Origin: Nitrosococcus halophilus Nc 4
GTDB taxonomy: Bacteria > Pseudomonadota > Gammaproteobacteria > Nitrosococcales > Nitrosococcaceae
Assembly (NCBI RefSeq): GCF_000024725.1
Contig: NC_013960.1
Location: 558,001 to 622,000, forward strand
Direction: 5' to 3'
DNA length: 64,000 nucleotides
Shown here: positions 18,727 through 29,830 of the stretch, piece by piece
Layout: the number at the start of each line of letters is the position of its first letter
Position numbering within the stretch: the stretch's first letter is position 1
Position numbers and translations under genes: made by a program
The notes under the pieces: model-generated
Databases searched by the model: none
Told to the model about the DNA's origin: nothing
Seen by the model: only the letters and a program-made list of their open reading frames with translations

Positions 18727-18963
18727 TTATACTCTCTCACCCCGAGTTCGCAGATCCGCTAAAACTTGATCGATACCCCGTTTGTCGATGATGCGGAGGC
18801 CTTTGCTGCTCACTTTGAGTTTTACCCAGCGTTTCTCGCTCTCTACCCAGAACCGGTGGGTATGGAGATTGGGTAAGAACCGTCGCTTGGTTTTGTTATG
18901 GGCATGGGAAACGTTATTACCGCTGACGGGACGCTTGCCCGTTACCTGACATACTCTGGACAT
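18727..18963 (-). CDS. rpmB: 50S ribosomal protein L28
   Basis: 78-aa L28, beginning [20 protein letters not shown] with the typical [17 protein letters not shown] region. It is preceded by AAGGAG about 9 bases upstream of the ATG. First gene of the rpmB-rpmG pair. Confidence 0.98.
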   Translation of the reverse strand: MSRVCQVTGKRPVSGNNVSHAHNKTKRRFLPNLHTHRFWVESEKRWVKLKVSSKGLRIIDKRGIDQVLADLRTRGERV

Positions 18964-19076
18964 GACTGATTACTCCTTGATATGCTCCCGGAGGACCTTT
19001 TGGGATTTTACGCCAAACGGATCCAAAAAGGCCTTTTTATATCAAATCTGAGACAAATTTTGTAGCAAATTAAAGT

Positions 19077-19937
19077 CTAAGCAACTTTTTGGCTAATTTC
19101 AGGGTTGCTTTTGGTGGGTAAACCGGAAGCGTTATCACCCCATAGCCCTATCTCCGCCGGAACCAGGATTTCTGTAGCCAGTGGAAGGTGATCAGAAACA
19201 GTATGCTCTAAGGCACAAACTTGAGTCACTTCTAAGGAGGGACTCACTAAGATATGGTCAATATGCCGTTTTGGCCGCCAACTGGGGTAGGTTGCAATCT
19301 TAGTCGCCGGTGCTTTTAACCCCGTTTTTTGTAATAAGGCGCTTAACTCCGGGCTGTGAGGTTGGCAATTTAAATCCCCCATGACCACCACATAGGGATG
19401 CTCGTGAACTAAGTGGCTGATTAGACTAAGCTGCTGCGTTCGTGAGCGACGGCCTAGGGCAAGGTGGATGATGAGTACGATTAAAGGATTTTCAGGATTG
19501 CCAAAATGGGCCAGGATAGCACCCCGGCCGGGCACTAGGCCTGGTAGTCGATAGGAGCGAACATAGTTGGGTTGAATGCGGCTAAGGAGAGCATTGCTTT
19601 GTTGAGCAATGTTAGCAAAGCGGCGAGTAGCCTGTTGGTGCCAATGGGGGAAATGGCAGAGTTCCGCCAGCAGCTCTGCCTGGTTGACGAAGCCGGTACG
19701 CAAACTGCCAACGTCTGCCTCTTGTAAACCCACAATATCAAAATCGGATATGACCCCGGCAATGCTAGCCATGGTCTTATGGCGGTGTACATCAGGGAGT
19801 ATGTGTTTCCAGCTACGGGTAAGGTAGTGATGATAACGGCTAGTGGTGACGCCAGCTTGGATATTGTAGCTTAACAAGCGTAAGGGGTGTCTTTTAGTAC
19901 TAGAGACTAGCGGCGAATGAAGGGCTAACGTGGGCAT
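19077..19937 (-). CDS. Endonuclease/exonuclease/phosphatase-family protein
   Basis: 286-aa EEP-superfamily hydrolase. The ordered motifs are LLSYNIQAG, GLQEAD (metal-binding Glu), GDLNCQPHS (Asp/Asn), RHIDHILVS and SDHLPLATEI (catalytic His). No signal peptide is evident. Members include DNases, phosphodiesterases and sphingomyelinase-like enzymes; the substrate cannot be assigned. The gene follows the nucleotide-sugar epimerase on the same strand after 35 bases, but no functional link is clear. Confidence 0.82.
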   Translation of the reverse strand: MPTLALHSPLVSSTKRHPLRLLSYNIQAGVTTSRYHHYLTRSWKHILPDVHRHKTMASIAGVISDFDIVGLQEADVGSLRTGFVNQAELLAELCHFPHWHQQATRRFANIAQQSNALLSRIQPNYVRSYRLPGLVPGRGAILAHFGNPENPLIVLIIHLALGRRSRTQQLSLISHLVHEHPYVVVMGDLNCQPHSPELSALLQKTGLKAPATKIATYPSWRPKRHIDHILVSPSLEVTQVCALEHTVSDHLPLATEILVPAEIGLWGDNASGLPTKSNPEISQKVA

Positions 19938-19972
19938 CCTACCTTTCCTCGAGAAAATATTCTTATCTTATT

Positions 19973-20983
19973 TTATCTTACCTTATAGTAATCTTTATAC
20001 CAGGTAACGAAGCGAGCAATTCCCTGCTCAATAGGCGTAGCAGGATGGAACCCCACATCCCGCATTAAATCATCCACATCGGCGTAAGTCGCCGGGACAT
20101 CGCCAGGCTGCATCGGTAGTAAATTCTTTTTTGCTTCACAACCCAGGCACTCTTCTAATGTTTTAATAAAATCAGAGAGTTCTACAGGCTGGTGGTTGCC
20201 TATATTGTAGAGCCGATAGGGAGCGGTGCTCGTGCTAGGATCAGGGGCTGCCCCATTCCAGTTGGAATTAGGGGTGGGGAGCCGATCTAGGGTACGAATC
20301 ACGCCCTCTACAATATCATCGATATAGGTAAAATCTCGTTGGTGGTGGCCATAATTATAGACGTCAATAGGCCTGCCTGCCAGGATATTGCGAGTGAACT
20401 TAAAGAGGGCCATATCCGGCCGCCCCCAGGGGCCGTAGACAGTGAAAAAACGCAATCCGGTGACCGGGAGTTGATAAAGGTGGCTGTAGGTATGGGCCAT
20501 TAATTCATTGGCCTTTTTGGAAGCCGCGTAGAGACTTAAGGGGTGATCCACATTATCATGGACAGAATAGGGCATTTTGGTATTGGCCCCATAAACGGAA
20601 CTGCTTGAGGCAAAGACTAGATGTTCTACCTGGTAATGGCGGCAATTTTCTAGGATATTGAGGAAACCCTGCAAGTTGCTGTCTACATAAGCATGGGGAT
20701 TTTCTAAAGAATAGCGGACGCCAGCCTGGGCCGCTAAGTTAACTACCCGTTGGGGACGATGTTTGGCAAAGACAGTGTTTAAAGCTTCGCGATTTTCCAG
20801 ACCCATACGGGCTTCGGTAAAAGCTGGCTGGTCTTGAAAGCGGGCAAGGCGAGCAAGCTTGAGATTGACATCATAATAGTCATTAAGGTTATCAACCCCA
20901 ATGATCTCATCACCGCGCTTTAATAATTTTTCGGTCAAGGCAGCGCCGATAAAGCCAGCGCTTCCGGTCACCATAATTTTCAT
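19973..20983 (-). CDS. NAD-dependent epimerase, UDP-glucuronate 4-epimerase-like
   Basis: 336-aa extended SDR enzyme. The NAD-binding [10 protein letters not shown] is at the N-terminus; the catalytic YAASKKANE and [18 protein letters not shown] are typical of the UDP-glucuronate 4-epimerase (Cap1J/LpsL) group. It should interconvert UDP-glucuronate and UDP-galacturonate for surface polysaccharide. It lies 38 bases after a nucleotide-sugar dehydrogenase that could supply uronic-acid sugars. Confidence 0.88.
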   Translation of the reverse strand: MKIMVTGSAGFIGAALTEKLLKRGDEIIGVDNLNDYYDVNLKLARLARFQDQPAFTEARMGLENREALNTVFAKHRPQRVVNLAAQAGVRYSLENPHAYVDSNLQGFLNILENCRHYQVEHLVFASSSSVYGANTKMPYSVHDNVDHPLSLYAASKKANELMAHTYSHLYQLPVTGLRFFTVYGPWGRPDMALFKFTRNILAGRPIDVYNYGHHQRDFTYIDDIVEGVIRTLDRLPTPNSNWNGAAPDPSTSTAPYRLYNIGNHQPVELSDFIKTLEECLGCEAKKNLLPMQPGDVPATYADVDDLMRDVGFHPATPIEQGIARFVTWYKDYYKVR

Positions 20984-21021
20984 CTAGACATTTCCTGAGA
21001 TTTGTCTCGAATAGAAATTGC

Positions 21022-22299
21022 CTAAAGGCGACCATCCACGGTCTCCTTAGGGAGAAGATGTTTGACATCATAGAGAATGCTTCCTGGCTTCCCTAACGCA
21101 CGGATACCTTCGGCGCTGAATTCTGCAAATTGTTGGTGGGCAACCGTCACGACGATGGCATCGTAATAGCCTTTGTTTAAACTGGTCACAAGGGTGATCC
21201 CATATTCTTTTAGGGCTTCTTTGGCGTCCGCCCAGGGATCGTAGATATCGACTTGGGCGTGGTAGCCTTCAAGTTCGGCGATAATATCCGTGACCCGTGT
21301 GTTCCGCAAATCAGGGCAGTTTTCCTTGAAAGTGAGTCCTAGGATCAATATCCGGCTATCGACCACATGGATGCGACGTTGAGTCATGAGTTTAACGACT
21401 TGGCTGGCCACATAGCTTCCCATGCCATCATTGACTCGGCGTCCAGCAAGGATCATCTCTGGCTGGAAACCGATCGCCTGCGCTTTGTGGGTAAGGTAGT
21501 AGGGATCAATACCGATGCAATGCCCTCCCACGAGGCCCGGACGGAAGGGCAAGAAATTCCATTTGGTGGCTGCTGCTTGCAAGACCTCTTGGGTATCGAT
21601 GCCCAAACGGTTAAACAACATTGCCAGTTCATTAATCAGGGCAATGTTGACATCCCGTTGGGTGTTTTCAATCACTTTGGCAGCCTCAGCGACCCGGATA
21701 CTACTGGTTCTATGGGTACCCGCGGTAATGATGGTGCCATAGAGTTGATCAACAAACTCGGCCGCCTCAGCCGTGGAAGCTGAGGTTACCTTGCGGATAG
21801 AGGTCACCCGGTGCTGTTTGTCTCCAGGATTAATTCGTTCGGGACTATAACCGGCAAAAAAATCTCGGTTGTAAATAAGCCCTGACTCCTGCTCCAGGAT
21901 GGGAACGCAAACTTCTTCTGTAGCGCCCGGATAGACAGTGGATTCAAAAATGGCGATATTGCCCGGCTTGAGCACTTTGCCGACAGTACTACTGGCGCTT
22001 TCTAGAGGACGGAGATCGGGACGTTTATGTTCGTCAATGGGAGTAGGAACGGTAATGATGTAGACATTACAGTCGGCTAGATCTTGGAGTTGGCGGGTGT
22101 ATTGGAGTTGGTTGGCCGCTGCAAGTAGTTCCGGTTCTACTTCCAAGGTGCTGTCATAGCCTTCCTTTAATTCCGTAATCCGGGTTGAATTGATGTCAAA
22201 CCCCAGGGTAGGAAATTTTTTACCGAACTCTACCGCCAGGGGTAGCCCGACATAACCTAGACCGATAATCCCGATCCGTACTTCTCCCAATGTGAGCAT
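21022..22299 (-). CDS. UDP-sugar 6-dehydrogenase, TviB/WbpO-like
   Basis: 425-aa NAD-dependent nucleotide-sugar dehydrogenase. [14 protein letters not shown] is the Rossmann motif, and [12 protein letters not shown] carries the catalytic cysteine. The sequence style ([25 protein letters not shown]) places it with UDP-GlcNAc/GalNAc dehydrogenases such as TviB and WbpO rather than UDP-glucose dehydrogenase. It probably makes a HexNAc uronic acid for capsule or LPS. The two sugar genes occupy the place downstream of gatA where gatB is often found. Confidence 0.87.
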   Translation of the reverse strand: MLTLGEVRIGIIGLGYVGLPLAVEFGKKFPTLGFDINSTRITELKEGYDSTLEVEPELLAAANQLQYTRQLQDLADCNVYIITVPTPIDEHKRPDLRPLESASSTVGKVLKPGNIAIFESTVYPGATEEVCVPILEQESGLIYNRDFFAGYSPERINPGDKQHRVTSIRKVTSASTAEAAEFVDQLYGTIITAGTHRTSSIRVAEAAKVIENTQRDVNIALINELAMLFNRLGIDTQEVLQAAATKWNFLPFRPGLVGGHCIGIDPYYLTHKAQAIGFQPEMILAGRRVNDGMGSYVASQVVKLMTQRRIHVVDSRILILGLTFKENCPDLRNTRVTDIIAELEGYHAQVDIYDPWADAKEALKEYGITLVTSLNKGYYDAIVVTVAHQQFAEFSAEGIRALGKPGSILYDVKHLLPKETVDGRL

Positions 22300-22392
22300 C
22301 GCATGGGTCTCCCTTATGTTAGCCGTTCGGCAATGGGTGTGGTGACTTCCTTTCTTCTGCTTCCACGGACTATCGGACTGGTGGTTAAATTC

Positions 22393-23844
22393 TTAATAGT
22401 CCGTAGGCGTATGGCAATGCCAGTCAGTTATTTGTTGGTAGCGATGAGCAATATTAAGCAGGTGCGCTTCGCTGAAATAATTACCAATGATCTGCAAACC
22501 CACAGGTAACCCTTGGGTAAAGCCTGCCGGAATGGAGAGCGCAGGCAACCCGGCTAGGTTGGTGCTGATGGTGTAAATATCAGCCAAGTACATCGCAACC
22601 GGATCGTCGGTTTTTTCTCCCAGTTGAAAAGCAGGCGTGGGTGACGTGGGGCCCATAATCACATCCACCTCAGTAAAGGCCCGTTTAAAGTCGTCGCTGA
22701 TAAGACGCCGCAACTTTTGGGCTTTGAGGTAATAGGCATCGTAATAGCCTGCTGAGAGAACATAGGTGCCTATCAAAATTCGGCGCTTTACTTCAGGGCC
22801 AAAGCCTTCACCCCGGGAGCGACAATAAAGATCGAGGAGATCTTTCGGGTTATGGCAGCGATAACCAAAGCGAACGCCGTCGTAGCGGGAGAGATTGGAA
22901 GAGCATTCCGCCGGCGCAACCACATAATAGGTGGGGACGGCAAGTTCCGTATTGGGTAAGCTGATTTCCCGGATCTGGGCGCCGAGGCCTTCGAATTCTT
23001 TGATGGCGGCGTCAATGGTGGCGGCGATATTGGGATCGAGGCCTTCGCCGAAATATTCCTTCGGGAGACCAATTTTAATTCCCTCAATACTTTCCTCAAG
23101 GGAAAGGGTGTAATCAGGAACCTCTTGCACCACCGAGGTGGAGTCTGAGGGGTCAAAACCGGCCATGGCGTTAAGCAGGAGCGCCACATCTTGGGCACTG
23201 TGGGCCATGGGCCCTCCCTGGTCAAGGCTAGAAGCAAAGGCGATCATGCCGTAACGGGAAACTCGGCCATAAGTGGGCTTTAATCCAGTAATACCGCATA
23301 AAGCCGCTGGTTGGCGAATAGATCCGCCCGTATCCGTCCCCGTGGCGGCGGGAGAGAGCTTTGCCGCTACTGCTGCTGCCGAGCCCCCTGAAGACCCACC
23401 CGGGACTCGCTCGTGAGCCCAGGGATTCTTGACCGGGCCGTAGAAGCTGGTTTCATTACTGGAACCCATGGCAAACTCGTCCATGTTGGTTTTGCCAAGC
23501 ATGATAGCACCGGCCGCTTTAAGGCGGGAGACCACCGTAGCGTCATAGGGTGCGATAAAATTGTCTAGCATCTTCGAGCCGCAGCTCGTTTTCATTCCTG
23601 CGGTGCAGAAAATGTCCTTATGGGCTAAGGGAATGCCCGTCATGGCGTTGCCTTCCCCCGAGTGCAAGAGGGTATCAGCAGCCTTGGCTTGTTGCAGGGC
23701 TTCTTCGGCCGACACCGAAATAAAGCTATTTAGGTTCTCATCCAACTGCTCAATACGTTTGAGATAATGTTGGGTGAGTTCTTCACTCGAAAACTCACGA
23801 GCTTTTAGGGCACGAGCTAATTCAGCTAAAGACTTATGGTGCAT
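22393..23844 (-). CDS. gatA: Asp/Glu-tRNA amidotransferase subunit A
   Basis: 483-aa amidase subunit of GatCAB, which converts Glu-tRNA(Gln) and Asp-tRNA(Asn) to the amidated forms. The Ser-cisSer-Lys machinery is seen in HKDIFCTAG (Lys) and [15 protein letters not shown]. Length is normal. It lies 28 bases downstream of gatC. No gatB follows in the window; the next gene on this strand is a sugar dehydrogenase, so gatB must be elsewhere. Confidence 0.97.
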   Translation of the reverse strand: MHHKSLAELARALKAREFSSEELTQHYLKRIEQLDENLNSFISVSAEEALQQAKAADTLLHSGEGNAMTGIPLAHKDIFCTAGMKTSCGSKMLDNFIAPYDATVVSRLKAAGAIMLGKTNMDEFAMGSSNETSFYGPVKNPWAHERVPGGSSGGSAAAVAAKLSPAATGTDTGGSIRQPAALCGITGLKPTYGRVSRYGMIAFASSLDQGGPMAHSAQDVALLLNAMAGFDPSDSTSVVQEVPDYTLSLEESIEGIKIGLPKEYFGEGLDPNIAATIDAAIKEFEGLGAQIREISLPNTELAVPTYYVVAPAECSSNLSRYDGVRFGYRCHNPKDLLDLYCRSRGEGFGPEVKRRILIGTYVLSAGYYDAYYLKAQKLRRLISDDFKRAFTEVDVIMGPTSPTPAFQLGEKTDDPVAMYLADIYTISTNLAGLPALSIPAGFTQGLPVGLQIIGNYFSEAHLLNIAHRYQQITDWHCHTPTDY

Positions 23845-23872
23845 AGGTTATTTTCCAGAGAACTGCGGTAGT

Positions 23873-24160
23873 CTAATCAATGACTTTGGGGACTAAGTAC
23901 ACGCCTGCCTCGATTTGGGGAGCGGTCGCTTGGAAAATCTCCCGCTGATCAATTTCAGTCACTTCATCAGGACGCAGTCGTTGGATAGCCTCTAGGGGAT
24001 GGGCCATAGGTTCGATGCCTGTAGTGTCGACTTTATTCATTTGCTCCACAAACTCAAGGATGCGACTTAAATCACGTACGTAATGAGGAACAGCCTCCGC
24101 GTCAATAGCGAGGCGAGCGAGATGGGCGATATATTCAATGTCAGTTGTCTTTAATGCCAT
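23873..24160 (-). CDS. gatC: Asp/Glu-tRNA amidotransferase subunit C
   Basis: 95-aa GatC that wraps around GatA and stabilises the complex. It begins [20 protein letters not shown] and contains the typical [16 protein letters not shown]. The ATG at 24160 is chosen because GGGGGAA lies just upstream and the family starts there; the frame is open for 19 more codons. It is divergent from mreB, a common arrangement in gammaproteobacteria. Confidence 0.95.
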   Translation of the reverse strand: MALKTTDIEYIAHLARLAIDAEAVPHYVRDLSRILEFVEQMNKVDTTGIEPMAHPLEAIQRLRPDEVTEIDQREIFQATAPQIEAGVYLVPKVID

Positions 24161-24258
24161 GATTGTTTCCCCCGCGAATGGTACCAAGAATTTTGACACA
24201 GTTTCTTGCTTGCTCAAAAGCCTTTGCCATTGCTAAAGTACGGCGCTTTCAGTATTAG

Positions 24259-25323
<1,065 letters not shown>

Positions 25324-25400
25324 AAGACTATACGTGACAAATCATTGTTATTATTATGATTTGTTCTTAGACCTGTCTTTTATATAAGTCGCTGTTTATT

Positions 25401-26327
25401 GTGAGACCTTCATTAACCACGCGCCTTGTCATCTGCGCCATACTCTCTCTTGCATTGATTGTCTTGGACCAGCGGCTCCATTACCTTGCTTCGCTGCGGT
25501 CTACGCTTTTGGCGGTCACCTACCCCTTACAGGTCGTTGTGGATGCGCCGGCAAGCATTGGGGAGTGGTTAAGTCAAATGTTTGCTTCTCGCACTGAGTT
25601 GCAGGAGGAGAACATGACCCTACGTTCCCGTAACCTGTTACTTGAGGCAAGATTACAAAAAATGGCTGCTTTGGAGCGGGAGAACCGGCGGCTTCGGGAG
25701 CTGCTTGATGCTTCCTTCCGATTGCCCGATCGGGTCCTAGTGACGGAATTGCTGGCAGTTGATTTGGAGGCCCTGTCCCATCGTGTGGTACTCAACAAGG
25801 GGGATCTGCAGGGGGTATTCAAAGGGCAGCCACTGCTGGATGCCAAAGGTATTATGGGGCAGGTCGTCCAGGTAGGGCCGTTGTCCAGTGTGGCGCTTTT
25901 GATTACCGATCCTAGCCATGCGCTACCTGTAGAAGTCAACCGTAATGGTCTCCGGGCCATTGCCGTTGGAACAGGGACCACGGGGGGATTGCAGCTTTTG
26001 CATATCGCCCATAACGCGGATGTCCGTAAAGGCGATTTACTGGTTTCTTCAGGGTTGGGGGGACGTTTCCCACCCGGCTATCCTGTGGGAACGGTGACCC
26101 GGGTGGTTCATGATGCCAGTGCGGCTTTTGCGCAAGTTTTTGCAAACTCCGCCGCCGAGTTGGAAAAGACCCGGGAAGCACTGCTAGTCGTATCTGCTAC
26201 GCCCCGCCATCAGGCCGGAGAAAAAATAGTTCGGGAACTCTCTAGGGCGACCAACACTATGGAGGCAGCGGATATCTCCCCATTACCCCCTACCCTGAAC
26301 AGCCCCGCTCCAGATGTCACCCAATGA
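25401..26327 (+). CDS. mreC: Rod-shape-determining protein MreC
   Basis: 308-aa bitopic protein. An N-terminal membrane helix (about residues 7-35) is followed by a coiled coil (about 62-100, ELQEENMTLRSRNLLLEARL) and a periplasmic beta domain with the conserved GVFKGQPLLDAKGIMGQV. It organises the elongasome and activates PBP2/RodA. It starts with GTG at 25401, and its end overlaps the mreD start by 14 bases. Confidence 0.95.
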   Translation: MRPSLTTRLVICAILSLALIVLDQRLHYLASLRSTLLAVTYPLQVVVDAPASIGEWLSQMFASRTELQEENMTLRSRNLLLEARLQKMAALERENRRLRELLDASFRLPDRVLVTELLAVDLEALSHRVVLNKGDLQGVFKGQPLLDAKGIMGQVVQVGPLSSVALLITDPSHALPVEVNRNGLRAIAVGTGTTGGLQLLHIAHNADVRKGDLLVSSGLGGRFPPGYPVGTVTRVVHDASAAFAQVFANSAAELEKTREALLVVSATPRHQAGEKIVRELSRATNTMEAADISPLPPTLNSPAPDVTQ

Positions 26328-26808
26328 CCGACGACATTCCGGTGGCGGGGTCATTATTCTTAGTTTTGTGACGGCTTATGTATTGACCCTGATCCCTCTC
26401 CCTGCCTGGGCGATGTTTTACCGTCCCGAATGGGGGGGGTTAATATTAATTTATTGGTGTCTGTTTTTACCTCAACGGGTCGGTGTGGTGGGGGCCTGGT
26501 TGGTGGGATTACTGATGGATGCTTTGACCGGTGCAGTGTTAGGCCAGCATGCCCTGGCTTTTGCTTTAATCGCTTATATTACGCTGTGCTGGCAACGTCG
26601 CCTCAGTCAGCAAACAATTTGGCAACAGGCGGTGAATGTGTTGTTTCTCGTGGCCTTGGGGCAGTTTCTGGAGGCTTGGGTGCGAGGACTCGATGGCCAA
26701 TTGATGGGAGGGTGGCGCTTTTGGATGCCCGCAGTGACGAGTATGCTGTTGTGGCCCTGGTTGTCTGTTGTGCTTAGAAATATTCAGCAGCGTTTTGCGG
26801 TTCGTTAA
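26314..26808 (+). CDS. mreD: Rod-shape-determining protein MreD
   Basis: 164-aa integral membrane protein with about five hydrophobic helices and the family motif GLLMDALTGAVLGQHALAFA. Part of the elongasome with MreC, RodA and PBP2. It overlaps mreC, suggesting translational coupling. Confidence 0.93.
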   Translation: MSPNDRRHSGGGVIILSFVTAYVLTLIPLPAWAMFYRPEWGGLILIYWCLFLPQRVGVVGAWLVGLLMDALTGAVLGQHALAFALIAYITLCWQRRLSQQTIWQQAVNVLFLVALGQFLEAWVRGLDGQLMGGWRFWMPAVTSMLLWPWLSVVLRNIQQRFAVR

Positions 26809-26820
26809 TTAGGGGCTGCC

Positions 26821-28662
26821 ATGGGGGCTTACTTTAAGATCAAAGACCATTTCCAGGAGAGCCGGTTGTTCCAAGAGCGTATCGTCGTTGCCTTGGTGCT
26901 CACCGCTTTCTTGGTTTTGGGGGTACTGGCCCGATTGCTCTATCTGCAAGTCTATGCCCACGAGCATTTTACAATGCTCTCCCATGATAACCGTGTAGAT
27001 ATGAGGCCACTGCTTCCTAGGCGGGGTCTTATTTACGACCGTAATGGGGTACTGCTTGCTGAAAATGTTCCCTCCTTTAGCTTGGAAGTGGTGCCGGAGC
27101 GAGTGGGGGACTTGGATGGCACGCTTGCTGCCTTGCAAGAACTCATTCCACTAGGGGGTGAGGAAGTCGCCGATTTTCGTCGGCGCATGAAAAAAAAAGG
27201 GATTTTTGAGAAGGTGCCACTAAGCCTCCATTTAGGTGAAGAAGAGGTGGCCCGCTTTGCCGTCAATCGGCACCGTTTTCCTGGGGTCTCCGTTGAGGCG
27301 CGACTGATTCGGTACTATCCCCAAAAAGAATTATTTGCCCATGTGGTAGGGTATGTTGGCCGGATCAATGAGGCTGAGTTGCAACGACTTGATCCTGTGA
27401 ACTATCGCGGTAGTCGCTATCTTGGCAAGACTGGAGTAGAAAAGGCCTATGAGGCCATCTTGCATGGTTCTGTGGGATTTGAGCAGGTGGAGGTTAATGC
27501 CCAGGGGCGGGTAATCCAAGTCCTCAGGCAAATGCCGCCAGTTCCTGGCCATGATCTCTATTTAAGCCTTGATAGTCGTTTACAAGCGGCTGCCATTGAC
27601 GCCTTGGGTGAATATAATGGGGCGGTGGTAGCGCTGGATCCGAAAACCGGCGATGTGTTGGCTATGGTGAGTCGTCCTGGTTTTGATCCCAATGTTTTTG
27701 TGACCGGGCTAAGCACCCAGTCCTTCGCTGCGCTGAGGGACTCGCCGGATCGTCCCCTCTACGATCGAGCCCTGCGTGGTTTGTATCCACCCGGGTCGAC
27801 CTTGAAACCTTTTATGGCGCTGGCCGGCCTGGAGTGGGGATTAGCCGGGCACGATAAAGCGACCTATTGCCCGGGTTGGTATAAGCTTCCTGGGCATAGC
27901 CGTCGTTATCGGTGTTGGCGCCGTCGTGGGCATGGCCCCGTCGATTTGGTCAAAGCGGTGGCGGAGTCCTGTGACGTTTACTTTTATGATTTGGCGGTCG
28001 CTTTAGGAATCGACCGTATTTATGAGTATTTGGGCCGTTTTGGATTTGGTCGCAGGGCGCAAGTTGATATTCCAGGGGAACGTGCCGGCCTCCTGCCCTC
28101 TAGGGATTGGAAGCGGCAGGTTCATCAACTCCCCTGGTTTCCGGGGGAAACCGTGATTACGGGGATTGGGCAAGGCTTTATCCAGGCGACCCCTTTGCAA
28201 TTAGCCACCGCTGTGGCCGTGTTGGCGGAGCAAGGTTTGAAAAGGACCCCTGGTGTGGTTTATGCCAGCCGTGCTCCGGGGGCGGAGAAAATAACTCTTC
28301 GTCCTACTCGGGCACCAGAGGTCGTCAGTATCAATAAAGCGAAACATTGGGAGCGGGTCGAGGCGGCCATGGTGGAGGTGGTTCATGGTGAGCGTGGGAC
28401 TGCCCGTCAGATAGGCAAAGATTTATCCTTTCAAATAGCTGGCAAGACAGGGACGGCCCAGGTTTTTAGTGTTAAACAGAACGAGCATTACACAGAAGCC
28501 GAGGTACCCATGAATTTGCGGGACCATGCCCTGTTTATTGCCTATGCCCCTGTTGCCGAGCCTGCTATTGCGGTTGCGGTGGTCGTAGAGAATGGCGGCC
28601 ATGGCGGCAGTGTGGCTGCGCCCATTGGGCGTCGATTGATTGATGTTTACTTAAACTCCTAA
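26821..28662 (+). CDS. mrdA: Penicillin-binding protein 2 (elongation transpeptidase)
   Basis: 613-aa class B PBP that cross-links lateral peptidoglycan. An N-terminal membrane anchor (VALVLTAFLVLGVLARLLYL) precedes the pedestal domain (RRGLIYDRNGVLLAEN). The transpeptidase motifs are STLK (in YPPGSTLKPF), the SxN-equivalent SCD (AESCDVYFYD) and KTGT (AGKTGTAQVF). The cysteine-containing GWYKLPGHSRRYRCW loop is typical of PBP2. It lies 12 bases after mreD and 8 before rodA. Confidence 0.97.
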   Translation: MGAYFKIKDHFQESRLFQERIVVALVLTAFLVLGVLARLLYLQVYAHEHFTMLSHDNRVDMRPLLPRRGLIYDRNGVLLAENVPSFSLEVVPERVGDLDGTLAALQELIPLGGEEVADFRRRMKKKGIFEKVPLSLHLGEEEVARFAVNRHRFPGVSVEARLIRYYPQKELFAHVVGYVGRINEAELQRLDPVNYRGSRYLGKTGVEKAYEAILHGSVGFEQVEVNAQGRVIQVLRQMPPVPGHDLYLSLDSRLQAAAIDALGEYNGAVVALDPKTGDVLAMVSRPGFDPNVFVTGLSTQSFAALRDSPDRPLYDRALRGLYPPGSTLKPFMALAGLEWGLAGHDKATYCPGWYKLPGHSRRYRCWRRRGHGPVDLVKAVAESCDVYFYDLAVALGIDRIYEYLGRFGFGRRAQVDIPGERAGLLPSRDWKRQVHQLPWFPGETVITGIGQGFIQATPLQLATAVAVLAEQGLKRTPGVVYASRAPGAEKITLRPTRAPEVVSINKAKHWERVEAAMVEVVHGERGTARQIGKDLSFQIAGKTGTAQVFSVKQNEHYTEAEVPMNLRDHALFIAYAPVAEPAIAVAVVVENGGHGGSVAAPIGRRLIDVYLNS

Positions 28663-28670
28663 GCAGTGAG

Positions 28671-29810
28671 ATGGCTCAGGCGCGGATAGAACCTCCGGGA
28701 TGGTTGGAGCGGCGGCGGCGGCCGAACAGCGGGTTACTCTACTGTCTCCATCTGGACTCCCCCTTATTACTAGGGCTGGTATTGCTCTCGAGCTTTGGGT
28801 TAGTTGTACTTTTTAGCGCAGGGGGGCAAGATATAGACTTGATCCAACGCCAGCTGTTGCGTTTGGGAGTTGCTTTGGTAGCCCTTATAGGATTAGCTCA
28901 AGTGCCCCCACGCCAATTTGAACGGTGGGCGCCATGGCTTTATGGTCTAGGTTTAGGGCTGTTAATTTTTGTGCTGGTTTATGGTCATGTAGGTAAGGGG
29001 GCTCAGCGCTGGCTTGATTTTGGGATATTTCGATTCCAGCCCTCTGAAATCATGAAGATCGCAGTGCCGATGATGATAGCGCACTTTTTTGCTCAGGCGG
29101 CCCTACCCCCGCGATGGTGGCAACTGCTATTGGCCTTGGTCCTGATTATCCTGCCGGCAGGGCTTATTGCTAAACAACCGGATCTCGGGACTGCTTTGCT
29201 GATTGCCGTTGCTGGATTGTGGGTGTTATTCCTGGCGGGAGTCACTTGGCGTCTTATCATGGGGTTTGGTGGGGTTGTTTTAGCGTTGGTGCCGGTACTG
29301 TGGTATCAGATGCATGATTATCAGCAGCAGCGGGTACTGACTTTCCTTAACCCTGAAAATGATCCGCTGGGCGCCGGTTACCACATGATTCAATCAAAGA
29401 TTGCCATTGGTTCGGGGGGCCTCTATGGTAAGGGGTGGCTAAATGGGAGCCAGGCCCATTTGGATTTTCTGCCGGAGCAGTCTACGGACTTTATCTTTGC
29501 GGTTATCGGAGAGGAATTCGGCTTAGTGGGGGCAGCTCTCATAGTGCTGCTTTATTGGTTGCTAGCTGCGCGTGGTTTATACATTGCTTTCCAAGCCCAG
29601 GATAGCTTTAGCCGACTGCTTGCGGGTAGCCTTTCTCTAACATTTTTTATTTATGTTTTTGTAAATGTGGGGATGGTTACCGGTCTTCTCCCTGTAGTCG
29701 GGGTACCGTTACCCCTGATTTCTTATGGCGGAACCTCAATGGTGACCTTGTTTTCAGCTTTCGGTATCTTGATGTCGATTCACACTCACCGTCGGTTGAT
29801 CCCTAGGTAG
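28671..29810 (+). CDS. rodA: Peptidoglycan polymerase RodA (SEDS)
   Basis: 379-aa SEDS glycosyltransferase with about ten membrane helices that polymerises lipid II together with PBP2. Family motifs include FQPSEIMKIAVPM, KQPDLGTALLI, LPEQSTDFIFAVIGEEFGL and PLISYGGTSM near the C-terminus. The start lies 8 bases after mrdA. Confidence 0.97.
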   Translation: MAQARIEPPGWLERRRRPNSGLLYCLHLDSPLLLGLVLLSSFGLVVLFSAGGQDIDLIQRQLLRLGVALVALIGLAQVPPRQFERWAPWLYGLGLGLLIFVLVYGHVGKGAQRWLDFGIFRFQPSEIMKIAVPMMIAHFFAQAALPPRWWQLLLALVLIILPAGLIAKQPDLGTALLIAVAGLWVLFLAGVTWRLIMGFGGVVLALVPVLWYQMHDYQQQRVLTFLNPENDPLGAGYHMIQSKIAIGSGGLYGKGWLNGSQAHLDFLPEQSTDFIFAVIGEEFGLVGAALIVLLYWLLAARGLYIAFQAQDSFSRLLAGSLSLTFFIYVFVNVGMVTGLLPVVGVPLPLISYGGTSMVTLFSAFGILMSIHTHRRLIPR

Positions 29811-29830
29811 ATGTTGTTGCGGAATAAATA

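Noticed and set aside
22303-22509. Plus-strand frame between the sugar dehydrogenase and gatA
   Set aside because: It mostly overlaps the antisense of gatA's 3' end and has no family features.
26430-26777. 115-codon frame overlapping mreD
   Set aside because: Out-of-frame shadow of mreD; mreD itself has the membrane helices and family motif.
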